NCBI GenBank assembly: GCA_007026445.1
Contig: VDMD01000006.1
Coordinates: 620,001-684,000, forward strand
Source: Schizophyllum amplum
Taxonomy: Eukaryota > Basidiomycota > Agaricomycetes > Agaricales > Schizophyllaceae
Length of the DNA: 64,000 nt
Direction of reading: 5' to 3'
This document shows, piece by piece, positions 22,333-33,419 of this stretch. Positions within the stretch are counted from its first letter, which is position 1; each line of letters starts with the position of its first letter. The notes below the pieces were generated by a model that saw nothing but the letters and a program-made list of their open reading frames with translations, had not been told where the DNA came from and did not search any database. The position numbers and the translations under genes were made by a program.

Positions 22333-22520
22333 GCGCGGCGCGTCGCGTCCCCGTGGCCGTCCTAATAGAGACCTCTCCTTGATACTTAAGTATCTGGCCA
22401 TCGGAGACCTTTCGGACGCACTGCAGCGCGCGCATGCGCGCGCTGCCCTGCGTCCCCGTAAATGACGGTCACCGTCGCCATAATTCCGTTCCTGCGCCTT
22501 GCTTAACATTAAACCGCTTT
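22333..22520 (+). repeat. Internal direct repeat, copy 1
   Basis: Shares the ordered blocks TCGCGTCCCCGT, TATCTGGCCATC, GAGACCTT, CGTCACCG or similar, and AACCGCTTT with 22921-23082. Weaker matches continue downstream (GCAAAAGT, GTTAC), so the duplicated unit may be about 590 bp. Confidence 0.65.
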
Positions 22521-22920
22521 CCTGATGCCACCTTAGTACTTACTGACTCTGAGTATGTGAGAATCACTTGAAGCGCCAATGAAGCGCTATCTGGGCTCAC
22601 TACCAGATTGGGAGAGCACTTTGAGCCATCGCATCGCCCTAGATTCTTCCAATTGTCGGGAAGATCTTTGGAGGACGCCTGTCGCGTAAGTATACAGTAT
22701 GCATTGAGCGCGCTTGCCCGTTGCGCGTCCGTAGACTTGCCCGCAGCTCGCGGGCACTCCCTCGAGACATTGCCGAATTTTCTCGAGCCATCGGCAGCCC
22801 TTGCGATGCGCAAAAGTTAGTGTTACAGTCATTGTACGTAGTATGTACCGTACTCACCTTATGCGTGCGCGGTGACTCTGGCGAACACAGCCTGAGTTTG
22901 ATTTCGCGCGCCCACTACAC

Positions 22921-23082
22921 GCGCGGCGCTTCGCGTCCCCGTAAACGTCCTACCTCTCGATATCTGGCCATCAGAGACCTTCCGGAGGCATTGCAGTGCA
23001 CACTCAGACTGCCACCCTGCATCCCCGTGAGCGTCACCGTCGCGAGAATTCCATTCCTGTGGCTTCAATCTTGAACCGCTTT
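22921..23082 (+). repeat. Internal direct repeat, copy 2
   Basis: Second, diverged copy of 22333-22520, about 585 bp downstream in the same orientation. Confidence 0.65.
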
Positions 23083-24228
23083 TCTCGATTTTTTTTCCTG
23101 TTCAACCAAGCCTTATAGAGTGCATAGATATTACTTACCTACTTATGCACTATCTCGACGCTGTCGGAATATTCACAAAGCCACTTGCTGAAGTTCGTGC
23201 TGGCCAGCCGAAATACTACCTTCGAGCTCAGCGTCGTCCTAGGTCTTCCCGGCCGGACGACCGTCAGATATGCTCGCGTCTCTGTGCATTTGAGCGAGCT
23301 GTCCGTTGCATGTCGCTCGTGATTGGCGGCTCGCAAGCGCTCCTTCGACTGGTAGATCTTCCCCGTGTGACATCGACGACCCGTGCAATCTGCAAAAGTC
23401 AGCGTTACGGTACGAATAGACGTGCGTACTGTGAAATTCGCCTCGGGCGAGCGCGCTGCGAGTCGGGATTCTTGGGGTAAGTGAAGACCAAGCGCACCTA
23501 ATCAGCATCGTCCTAGACACGTGTACTCTTTTATGGTAGCCCTGGCAGTCACCTTACTCAGTACTCATCACCGATAGTTGCTCGCGACTTCCTGACATTC
23601 CTCTGATTTTGCCGCCCATAACCTTCGCTATATTGTACAGTAAGTATCGAGATTTGGTCAAATCCAGTATTCTCAGCGGTCCCATAGAGGCCAGAGACCG
23701 GATCTGAAGCCGTCGTAGCGTTCAAGGTGATGGTTCGGGTCGAGGTGTGAGCGTGCGAACATCCTGCCCGACTCGACCGTCAAGCAGTCAGCGCGTTAGC
23801 ACGCAAATTTCATTTCCCCGCCCGTCTGTGCTTAATCATCAGCATAAGTGTCTGCGTATATGCCATCATCTCTCACTGAACTGGTGAGAGCGTTCATGAG
23901 AGGTGAGGTGAAGGGGATACAGCTGCCAGAGTCGCCGGCAAGCCGCGTACGGTCGCCCGGTCCGGTTTGTCTCCACGTGCTTGCGATCAGTGATGCCTGA
24001 TCACTGCTTGTAGAATTATTATTATGATTTTCATCTGAGAGAAGGAATGGTGGGCGGAGGGTTATGGATATAAGAGAGGCTATCTGAGGCCTTTCTCGAA
24101 AGGACCAGCGACGGGTATGATCAGGGTATGATCGAGGCAAAGACGGTGGGTGGGCGCTGGGGGGGCGCAGGGTGGGCGCTTTGTTTGCAACCACAAGTAC
24201 GACGTCATCATCACGCGACAACCCTGGC

Positions 24229-24320
24229 ACGCGATGACGCCCCCCTCGGAGACTGCCGGAATTGCTCGGACCAGGCCGAACCCGCGAACCCGCGGGTTCG
24301 GATTCAACTTTGAACGTCCC
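24229..24320 (-). repeat. Right terminal inverted repeat
   Basis: Inverse complement of the left repeat with roughly 95 percent identity by eye, plus a 3-nt insertion near its inner end. Confidence 0.85.
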
Positions 24321-24463
24321 TAGTGAACGTTAACCTTCGACTTACTCTCAGGCTGAGGCAGAACTAGTTCGTCAGCTCCTCCAGCTCGTGGTTCTCTGCT
24401 TTCGCAGCCACTCCTGTCGTGTACCTTAATACTTTGACGCTTGGTCAGACAGTCGCTAAGACC

Positions 24464-25925
24464 ATGGTAAGCGGTAACGTTGTTGTCTATTCACCGACTA
24501 TTTAACCCGCGTCAGTTAGCAAGCCTTGGACGCAAGTCCTCTTCAATGTACAGGAATGTCGCCAGGATTCCTCAATATAGTCATACTTTGAGGACTGCAG
24601 TTATTCAGAGGGCATTCACGACCTCTCCGAGAACTCTAGACCCCGAAGAGAAGCCCCGGAAGCCCAAAGCAGCCACACCCCTCCGCCGCGCCGCTGCCCA
24701 GTCGCTTCCCATCCGCTCGAACCCTACGCCCACACGAAGCACTATCCAGCCTGTGTTTACCCTGACCACTGCTGAGCGCTTCGTCCTATCCCGCCTCCGC
24801 TCCCACCCGAACCCGCCGAAGGGACTTCTTGCGCTATACGACTCGTGGTGGGTGCCACGATGGAGCAACGGTGCCAGAGAGGGAGAGGTGTTCGTTTTCG
24901 CGAACGGGAGCATTGTGGGATGGGGCCTGGAGCAAGCGGACCTGGCAAAGTTTGCCGAGCAGGTCATGAAGCGGATACCGGGGCTGGAGGTGAACCCGCT
25001 CGCAGAGCCCGAGACGGAGGAGTTGGAGTTCGTGACGGATCCAGCAGAGTACGTTGTCGATCATCTCAAGTTCTGAATACGTGCTGACGCTCGTTCATGA
25101 TAGGGAGACCCGGTTACAAGGCGACCTCATACTGCTGGGCAAGCCGACGACATTTAGCAACGAGCACCCGCTGCTCGAGACGCTCCCGTCAATGATGTAC
25201 CCGCGCGAGACTCTCTTGGCGCGGTACGCGTTCTCGCAGGCGCTAGCCAGGTCGACCTCGCTCTCCGCGCTCGAAGTCTCGCTCGACGAGTACCTCTCCT
25301 CCCTCGCCACCCTCCCGCACGCCCTCGAGCGCACGGGCAAGCCAAACATGGACAGGAAGACGCTAATCAAGAAACTAGGGACGTTGATGAAGTTCAGGCA
25401 GGGCATCAGCTTGAATCGGGAGAACTACAGCGATGTACCGGACTTCTATTGGGAGGAACCGGAGTTGGAGCGTGAGTCTCGTTCGGCGCGATGCGTGGGG
25501 GGTATGCTGATGGATCATCTTAGGTCATTTCAAGTCACTGAACGACGCACTGGAAGTTAAAGCCAGGACGGACTCGGTGAATGAGAAGATAACGTATGCA
25601 GGAGAGGTGAGATTGGGCGGCTAAGCACCGCCGATGATATGCTAACACTCCGTAGATGCAATCGACGCTCCGGCAGCTGCTTACAGAGGTGCGTGGTATG
25701 TTATTCTGAAACATACCTATTGCTCAACCTTGCGCAGAGGTCCGGACACGACATGGAACTCATCATCATTGTCCTCATCGCCGTCGAGGTGGTCATCGTG
25801 AGTACCCTTCCCAGCGCTGTGTCCCGTATTTGACGAGTCATGCTCAGGCGTTTATCCGCGATGGCCCGGAGCTGTGGGACATGTTGACTGGGGCGGAAGA
25901 CAAGAAGGTCGAGCACGAGGCATAG
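24464..25925 (+). CDS. Mitochondrial DUF155 protein (RMND1/Mrx10-like)
   Basis: DUF155 proteins of this branch are mitochondrial inner-membrane proteins needed for mitochondrial translation (human RMND1, yeast Mrx10). Exons 24464-24466, 24516-25048, 25104-25471, 25524-25606, 25656-25688, 25738-25797 and 25848-25925 give 385 residues. The first coding exon is just the ATG, followed by a perfect GTAAGC...CAG intron. An alternative start is the internal Met at 24547. The N terminus is Arg/Ser-rich with RAFTTSPR, a typical mitochondrial presequence. The DUF155 core includes EVFVFANGSIVGWG and LARYAFSQALARST. The C-terminal ELIIIVLIAVEVVIAF is the single membrane anchor. Confidence 0.9.
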
Positions 25926-26341
25926 GCCGACGTGCGGATGTAGGAAGCGCCGCCTGAGGGAGACAGCGCTCAAGCCATCCATCATGGCCGACTTGAGGAT
26001 GACATGGGTATGGAATTTAGAGCTCTACAAGTACAACGCACGGGTTGGGAGAGCTAATCACCACTCATACACTAGAGCGAAATATATTGTACGCACTCCT
26101 AATGCTAGCATCCTACTCACCCATCTCTGACCTGGAAGAATTGTCACCAAGCGCTTTTGAGCTGGTTCTGGTTGTGACTGTACATAGGGTAAGATATCCC
26201 TTCAAGGATTGCAATTACATTTTGTAAGTATAGTCTTCCACGCGTCCCGCCAAGTTCGCCGCGACTTAGTCCGCAGTGGCTAGGTACTAAGTACTGTCTC
26301 AAGATGACCCAACTTTGAACCCTGCCATCGCCCTCAGGCCA
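25926..26341. other. Convergent 3' intergenic region
   Basis: No exon recognised between the DUF155 and pICln stops. Confidence 0.5.
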
Positions 26342-27247
26342 TTAGGCCGAAGCCTTCTCTTCAGGCCCGGGACTTCCCTCTGGACTGACACCGTCTGCGC
26401 CATTTGCCGCGGGCTTCTGGCCCTCGGGGTAAACGATAATGGACTCCAGATGCGCGAGCGCAGCCTGGCAAGCGAGCGTCATTATTGCGCATCTAGTACG
26501 GAGCAAAGCGATTGTTGCCGGCAAAATTGTTGCGTACCCGGCCAACCTCGCTGAGCTCCTCGTCCTCCCCGCCGGTGAAAGTCTCGAATTCGCCCGCCTG
26601 CCCGTCAATCAGCGCGTCGTCGAGCATCGCGTCGTCGTCGTCGTCATTAGGGTCCGGGTGTAGAGACGCGCAGAGTGAGAGCGCCTCGAAGATGGGTTCG
26701 ACTATGGGGAGGGTGCGCGTCAGAAGGGACTGCAGGTCGGGGGAAGAAGGGGGGAACGCACGGGACTCAGCTTGCTGGGGTATAATGGTGAGCTCGCGCA
26801 TGTCGGTGTATTCTTGTGTCTCCTCAGCTACTCCGTTCGCTGCGGCTTGCCCTGCAGTATCGTCGATTTGACAGTAGACACATGGACCGGATTCCGCTCT
26901 GGAGATGGCATGGAGGGTGATTGCGGGGTAGTCGATTTGCAGACCGCGTCCACTGGTAAAGGACATGAAGTAGAGCGCGCTGGATGACCAACGTCAGCCA
27001 AAGACGAGAGTAGACTGGTTGTATGGTTTCTAATGACTGACCTCTCGATCACGTATAGTGTTCCCCTCGCGCCGTCCTCTGCTGAGAAGCCATCGAGGGG
27101 AGGGTCGAGCGTCACGGACACATTGTCCTCCTTATGTCTCAGAACTGGCTGGATTTCTGAAAAGGATGCGGGCGTGCTCCCTGTAAGTGCCCTGTGCTCT
27201 TCAAGTGTAGCGAAAGCGGGAATACTCGTGATAGTCGTGCAAGGCAT
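26342..27247 (-). CDS. pICln, methylosome/snRNP-assembly chaperone
   Basis: pICln binds Sm proteins and, with PRMT5, controls loading onto snRNAs. Exons 27247-27042, 26979-26538 and 26464-26342 give 256 residues. The first splice restores ESALYFMSFTSGRGLQIDYP, the PH-like Voldacs core, followed by AITLHAISR and EYTDMRELTIIP. An acidic stretch (DPNDDDDDAM) is followed by the C-terminal LSEVGRAALAHLESIIVYP, restored by the second splice. Both are diagnostic for pICln. Cytoplasm and nucleus. Upstream is divergent to the arrestin-like gene. Confidence 0.93.
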
Positions 27248-27887
27248 TGTTGACTTTGTCTGACCCGTACTTCAACTTGAAGATCGCGATCGAAAATCCG
27301 GAGATCGGGCCGGTATAAGATGATCTCGTTGCTGCCACCGGCGTCCACGCCGAGTCATCACGCATCACGGCGAGTAAGTAGACCGTCAACAACTTGTCCA
27401 CCCGGCGCTTTGCGCGAAACTACTGCGTGGGCGTGCGACAGTGACTTACAAGGTTGCTTGACTCATATGTGCTGCGACGGAGTCCTGAACTCGAGGTAAC
27501 CCTTTCCTAACTCGAGCCTGCCAGACTCCGTCTGCGGAACGGTTTAGTTCTTGGTGGCGTCGAGCTCGGACACAGCGGAATCGTAGCCTTGCATTTCAGC
27601 TGCAGATCTCTTCAAGGTCTTACAGTTAGCGCCATACCAGTCCAACAGAGCAACGGTCCTTCCTCTCTGGACGACATGGGCGGCGGTATGTCTCGTGAGT
27701 CAGTCCAAATACCGAGATCTGTATACGGTCTGCCGCAACCCGATCACCTCAGCCCCAGTTCCAACCTTAGCCTAGGGTGAAGGGCGAGTCAGGTCCAGCG
27801 AGTTTATAAAAGACGTCCATGTTTTTGTACACACTCAGCGCGCCTCTCATACCCTCCAAGCCAGCCTGCGGTTCGACTTCGCTCAAT
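27248..27887. other. Divergent intergenic region
   Basis: Upstream of both pICln and the arrestin-like gene; short frames only, no convincing exon. Confidence 0.45.
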
Positions 27888-29282
27888 ATGTCACGGCAAT
27901 CGTTCATCGACTCGCTCGCCTCACTCTCGACGGATACAGCCCACTCTCCGGCGCCAAGCTACACTACGAAGCCGCAAGCCGACGAGCGAACTCTCGACGA
28001 GACACCCTTCCTCGGCAGGTCTCCCACCGGCGTATACGAGCAAGTCGCGGGCCCGCTAACGCTGCGCCTTCATCGCCAGGTCGACGGTATATCTAAGCCT
28101 GCCATATACTCCAGACAGCACGTGAGCGGGGAACTTCTCGTACGCTCAGAGGAATGCAGCGGCATGATGCGGATTTCTTTGAAGGTGAGCGCGATCGACT
28201 CACTTTCGTGCGCTCGCTGGAGTCTGACGGAAGTGCAGCTTGAGGGGACGCTCTCGCTCGACCTCGACGAAGGCATCAAGGAAAAACATCAGCTACTGGA
28301 AGAGACACATGTTTTGTGGCGACTCTCGCAAGACGGACCTTCGCCTGGCGCACTTGTCTCGTTCGACATCGCCGTACCGGCTGAATTCATTGGCAAGGAT
28401 GATCAGCGCAGACCATTGCCACCGGTCTGCCACTTTGCGTTTCCGTCACCGGCGTCTCTGCGCGCTCGGGTGGAATACAACTTGACCTTCACCGTCGAGC
28501 GACGTCGGAAGCATAACATGCTTTCGAGGAACAGGACGTGAGGGCTCACTGGTACTAGTGGCAACATTACTGTTGACATCCTTCTGGCAGAATCACAACA
28601 TCCTTCGACTATGTCCGGCGTACCCAGCCGCATCGTCCGATGACCGGTGCATCGCCAGGCTCCCTCACGTCGCTAATTGACTGGGCCGAACACATGTCCC
28701 GAATCCCAGCTAGGGGCCAGTCATTGCCTCCGCTAGATCTTCGGGTCTTCATACCAGCCTCGAAGGTGTATTGGGTTGGCGACACCATCCCCTTCCGCCT
28801 GCGCGTCTCTGGTCTCACTAGCGCGCTAATTGAGCTCTTTGGCGATGAGTCGTATAGCGACATGGCGCCCGAAAGACACGGTGATGCAGCGTCCATCACC
28901 GTGAAGCTCATGCGGCAAGTCGCGATCCGTGTGCGCAAAATGCCGGGACATAGGGAGATGGTTCTGGGGGCTGCCACGGTGCGCCGCATGCCTCTGCCTC
29001 CCGCGCACGAAGAGGGGTCGTTCTCTGAGTATGGAGTCATGCACTGGGAAGGGTACGTGGATACAAAATATCATCTAGTCGAATTCATTACTTATCATTG
29101 GCGACAGTGAAGTCCGCATCGGGCAGCCCGACACCGTCCCTGGGTTTGACGCTGGTGCGCTATTGGTAAAGGTGCGCCTAGAGTTTCAATCTACATTTTG
29201 TCCTGCGTCGAATATGGGGGTTTTGTACCTCTTTGTGGGTCTCAGTCACTCCGCTTTGCTCATGCTTGACATCGACGGCTAA
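27888..29282 (+). CDS. Arrestin-like protein (alpha-arrestin fold)
   Basis: Alpha-arrestins link membrane transporters to ubiquitin ligases or sorting. Exons 27888-28537, 28591-29052 and 29108-29171 are in frame. The N-terminal arrestin sandwich is recognisable from LTLRLHRQVDGISKPAIYSRQHVSGELLVRS type strands, then LLEETHVLWRL and ALVSFDIAVPAEF, and a second half with VYWVGDTIPFRLRVSG. The 3' end is uncertain. Reading through gives a stop at 29282; splicing at GTGCGC (29172) to the CTCAG acceptor at 29251 ends after seven more residues. Either way the tail that mushroom homologues have after FDAGALLVK seems short. It starts at MSRQSFIDSL; the frame is open upstream to 27819. Confidence 0.75.
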
Positions 29283-29920
29283 CGTACGAGTCGACGTACG
29301 AGTGCTGCTTGCGAGAAAGCGTATCGAATGAGGGGCAGGCGCGTATGTTTGACGAGGATGCTGCGCCGTATGGCAAACGCTGGTCCAGGTCGCAGACGCT
29401 CGAGGCGTACTCTGCAGGCGGGCGGACGTTTATATCGCCGCCGGCATCTGTTTGCCACCGGTTCGTTTCCCAATTTGTCCCTAATCGGTCTCGCCTCGCA
29501 CCTTCTTCCCGTCTCTCTTAGTATTTTCAATGGCCTTCCCCTGCGTCCTTTCCGTCTCCATTCAACTCTTGCCTTCCAGCTATGCATTGCTCTTCTAACG
29601 CACTTTATAGGACTTCATCGTCGTGGAAATCATGCCGCCGACATCAGATCCCGCACGCTTTGCCCTTCCGCACAGGTTGCCGGTCTTCGTTAGGTTCACG
29701 ACGGATAGGCATGAAGGGGCAGGACCGGGCTGAAGAGTTGGATAATGGCCTGCGCCCTTCGCGTTGTCCGTACACGCGTCACTGCTGGACTCGGGACTGC
29801 CACCAACGGCTATGCCGAACTCACCTGAGCGGGCCCCCGATTTGGGGGAGATGACGGGTGTCAAAATTGTATGTCGTAACTTATGAATATGCTCAGTGCA
29901 GTTCCATGACAACTATAATA
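29283..29920. other. Gene-poor convergent region
   Basis: Short frames without splice continuity; possibly the 3' UTRs of the arrestin-like and F-box B genes. Confidence 0.4.
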
Positions 29921-31594
29921 TCATCGGGCTAGTACGTTGAACAGAAGGTCAGGCCGCGTAGACTGCAATTTCGTCAAGGTGCTTATTCTACCAGTCCCAC
30001 TCGGAGAACTCGTCCTGTTGAATGGGCTATCAACTACGTCGCTCTTCTTCGGTCCAAGATGAGAACATACCAGCTCCCTGATCTCATCTTCGTCCATGCT
30101 GAAGCCAAGGATATCCTCCACTGCTACATCCACCACGGGGGGTGCGAGGGCGCATGCGTCACGTACAAAGAGAGAGGCTGCATTCACGTCGACTGCCAAC
30201 GGGACGTACAGCCTAACACTCTCCAGTCGCAGCGGTTGCAGAGCAGCTAGATTCCGCACCAGCGATACGAAAGAGTCGCGTGACTGTCTGTAGAAACGCC
30301 CCCTGTAGGAGCGTCGGCTGTGTCGTTGGACCTTTAGAGTTGTCAGCCGAGACAACATCATCGGCTTGCACGCCAGCAAGTCGAGAATTTCTGCGTCATT
30401 TGCGAAGTCGTCCTCCGGAGCGCCAGTGCTTTGGTCGTAGAGAATGAGCGTGTGCAAAGCGGGTAGCATCATGATAATCATATACAGGCTCCTGTCGTCT
30501 CTTCCGTACCGAATGGTGAGAGTGCTGAGCGATCGCGAGCATCGAGAGCGCGCGACGAAATCGAAGAGTGTCTGGTAATTCTTGTACTGCAATTGGCAGG
30601 CTTCCAACTTGCGTATTCGCGGCGCTTCGATCCAGGACAGGCAGTAGGCAGAATGACTATGCGACAGGTTCAGGACTTGAAGATGAGGAAAGCGGTACTC
30701 TGGTCCCTGGCGTTCAGGATTAAACCGGTACTCTGCCGTGATGGGGCCGCTGGAAGTGACATGGCAGAGTACGAGATTTGACATGTAGGAGAGAACGAAG
30801 GTGAGCGAGAATGCTGGCCCACAATACCGCGTAATCTGCGACCACGCAGAGGAGTTGGAAGGGGCGACCATGAAGCCCTGGCCAGCGATGAGAGTGTGGA
30901 GGGCAGGTGAGGGAAACAGGTGAGGGAGAACGCCGTCTGGGGTGCCTATGTAGCACAGCTGTACTTGCTGTACATTGGGCATACCAAATCCAAGCCGGAC
31001 TCCGACATCTCTAAGCGCATTGTAAACGGGCTCACCGCGACCAGCTATTCATATTTTCCACCATCGCTGCCGGTGCGCCCATAGTGTTGGTAGGATACGG
31101 GGGTATGCGTCATGGTATGCGAGACCAATGCGCAGGTCTAGCAACGCTACACGAGAGCGCTCTAGATAGAGCTCTAGCATCTGGAGGCGCGCTTTCTGCA
31201 GAGATTGAGCTGGCGTCCATGTGCCGCCCAGCGACGCGTCGATGTTCGCCCAGAGAACCCCGTTACTGAGCGCAACGTCGCGCCATAGATAGCAAACGTG
31301 CATGAGCATCCATATCGGCGCACTATAGTCCAGCTCTAGCCATTCGCCCTCCATGTAGAAGCCGAATATGATCGCTAGGATTTCGGGCGGAATGCGAGCG
31401 ATGATCGGTGTCGAGGGGAGGCCAATCTCGTGGAGATACTCCAGGTTCCCATATGTGTTACGTTTCGCCGACAATCTCCTCGATTTGACGAGCTTGAGGG
31501 GGCTCTCTAGCAGGTCGAGGATACTTGCGCCCCGGGTCGCCACTGGTGAACGTTGCGGATTGACAACCTGCTGGGCTGCACTTTTCAGCCGCAT
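29921..31594 (-). pseudogene. F-box protein B, interrupted by one in-frame TGA
   Basis: 558 codons in one continuous frame from MRLKSAAQQV (31594) to LLFNVLAR (29921), except for TGA at 31049-31051. Around it the frame aligns without gap to F-box C: HRQRWWKI-stop-IAGRG against HRQQWLAVCLIGQG, so the stop replaces a Cys codon (one-base change TGC or TGT to TGA). The F-box segment RIPPEILAIIFGFYMEGEW and the LRR-like remainder are otherwise intact, including the C-terminal DEDEIRELV. No canonical intron removes the stop; the one GT-AG pair spanning it recreates a stop at the junction. Recent pseudogene, stop readthrough, or a sequencing error. Confidence 0.8.
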
Positions 31595-32125
31595 AGTGCC
31601 AAGGACCGCACAAAAAGCTCCTTTGACTCTTCCAGTCTCTGCTCGCGAGCGAGTGTTTTACCGACTGCAGATGAGGAGGGTGAGTGTCGGGAACAACTTG
31701 GGACCAGTGTGTGTCTGGTGTGTGTGTGTGTGTGTGTGTGTCAAGTGTGTGTGATGCAGGAAATTGCCGAGCCATTGATCGTTGATCAACGGCCACGTGT
31801 TTCGCGTTGTTTATCGTCAAAGTCATGCGACAACTAAAGGTTCGGCTCCGAGGGGATGCACAACCCTTCTGATTATATATGTACGACCACTATTGATTGC
31901 CCTTTCCCTTCTTCATACATCCAAAGGCCACAAGTACACCGAAAGAAAGTGACGCAAACATCGAGACATCTATATCATAGCCATCCTTGACGCACCCTGC
32001 GCCCTCGGCGGGGAGGCTCTGGTCGCAGTGCAGGTATCCATCATCAACAGACCCAAATCGTCTGAGCCCACGAGAGGAGAGGAGCTCATGGGGTAGCTAC
32101 GCGCGAAGTCACATAGTGCGCGCCA
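31595..32125. other. Intergenic region with TG microsatellite
   Basis: Contains a (TG)n run at about 31719-31742; no gene recognised. Confidence 0.5.
31719..31742 (+). repeat. (TG)n microsatellite
   Basis: An uninterrupted run of about twelve TG dinucleotides upstream of F-box B. Confidence 0.85.
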
Positions 32126-33419
32126 TTACTTGCCCGGCACGAACATCCACGATAGCGCGATCAGGAATCGGATGCCTGTGCCCACCCCAAGAGCGCCCGC
32201 GGCGCCAATCTCGGCGAGAATGCTTAAGGAAAGTGCGTCAGCATGCATATTGGGTGGCAGGTGCTGGCAAGATCAGAGCAAGAAAGACAACCCAGCTTAG
32301 AGGGCGACCAAGACGAGATTCAGACAGTTCCCCCAAAACAGACAACTCAGCGAAGAGCGGTCACCCAGCCACGTTCGACGATTCGCTAACGGCTCAGCCT
32401 AACGGAATATTAACTCACGATCTGCTCACAAAGCCGCCGAAGAAGAGCGCGCCGGCCGCGAGCAGCCGGTGGTCGCGCGTGCGAACGCTCTCGCGGATGT
32501 TGAAGAGCTTCGGGTCGCTCATGAGCTCAACCCAGATGGTGGTGAGGACAACTGGAGAGTGGAGTTAGCGCTTTGTCAGATGAGGCACGGGTAGGTTGGG
32601 AGCTGGTGGAAGCCACAAGAAGGATGATGACGATGACCCAATGTGGAAGACTTACTGGACGTCCCGAACTGCGTATTCAGACGCTTAGCCTGGATACCCT
32701 GCAACCCCAGGCTCGCGCTCATAAATACGAGCCCGACATATGCCCGAAGGTTTGTCCACGCCGGTGCGCCGCGGTCCGAGGCGATGCTCCTGCAGAACAA
32801 CTCGTCAACAAATTGCAGATACGTCGCCGCACAAATCGAGCGCACCCCTGCCCCGACGTCCACAGCACGATTGATGCGCCCATGAGGAAGAGCGTCTGCA
32901 AGAACGTCCCGAAGACAAGCCATAGGCGTTTCTTGGGTCCGATCCAGTCGCCGAGGCGCCCGATGAAGGCGCCGGCGTTGAAGGCGATGAGGGAGGCGAG
33001 CGCTTGCCTATCGGGGAGGTGGAAGGCCTTGTCCGCGCCGCGCTCGAAGAGGCGGGCGAGGGCAACCGCAAGCTTGAGACGAAGTGAGGTGAGCAGATGC
33101 AATGGTACGGGAAGGTGATTGTGATGACCAAACGCGTACCTGTATGAAGTTGCCCGTCTGGAAGCCACACCAGACAAAGATCGCCGAGAAGGCGACTGCG
33201 TCGCTGTGATATGGTCAGCACGCACACAGATCTTTGCAGGGAGATCGACACTCACATATAGCCCGTCATGAACGAGTACGCCGCAAGCGGCGCCGTGCTC
33301 TGGTCCCCGTCGACCTCCTCCATCATGTACGCCTTCAGTCGCTGCGCCCGCGATGCTAGGGGTCTAGGACCTCCCTGGGGAAGGGGGAGACTATCGCTGC
33401 TTGCCTTGAGGTCGGCCAT
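32126..33419 (-). CDS. DUF1275 (YoaK-like) membrane protein
   Basis: DUF1275 proteins are six-helix membrane proteins of unknown function found in bacteria and fungi. Exons 33419-33256, 33203-33140, 33072-32846, 32789-32656, 32551-32419 and 32222-32126 give 272 residues. Characteristic segments: AYSFMTGYIDAVAFSAIF, WCGFQTGNFIQ, SLIAFNAGAFIGRLGD, LMSASLGLQGIQAKRLNT-like (here FMSASLGLQGIQAKRLN), and a final helix pair GALFFGGF / GIRFLIALSWMFVPGK. These match the family order (FxTGxxDA, TGNxxQ, QxxxxRxL). Substrate and role unknown. Confidence 0.88.

Larger units (their letters stand above)
21876..24320. mobile_element. Non-autonomous TIR DNA transposon (TA-flanked), 2.45 kb
   Basis: The first ~90 bp (21876-21965) and the last ~92 bp (24229-24320) are inverted copies differing by a few substitutions and a 3-nt indel. 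Both begin GGGACGTTCAAAGTTGAATC when read inward. Each end is bordered by TA (21874-21875 and 24321-24322), the target-site duplication of Tc1/mariner-type elements. No reading frame inside resembles a transposase, and the interior carries diverged direct repeats. It is best read as a non-autonomous or decayed element between the lectin and DUF155 genes. Confidence 0.75.

Noticed and set aside
23832..24230. 132-residue minus-strand frame inside the TIR element as possible transposase
   Set aside because: No DDE-type or DNA-binding motif, ends inside the inverted repeat, and no splice continuity.
24480..24515. Non-ATG (TTG) upstream start for the DUF155 protein
   Set aside because: The region has a perfect donor and acceptor forming an intron right after an ATG at 24464; a TTG start is unnecessary.
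31049..31051. TGA as selenocysteine codon in F-box B
   Set aside because: Mushrooms of this type are not known to use selenocysteine for such proteins and F-box proteins are not selenoproteins; a nonsense change or error is simpler.
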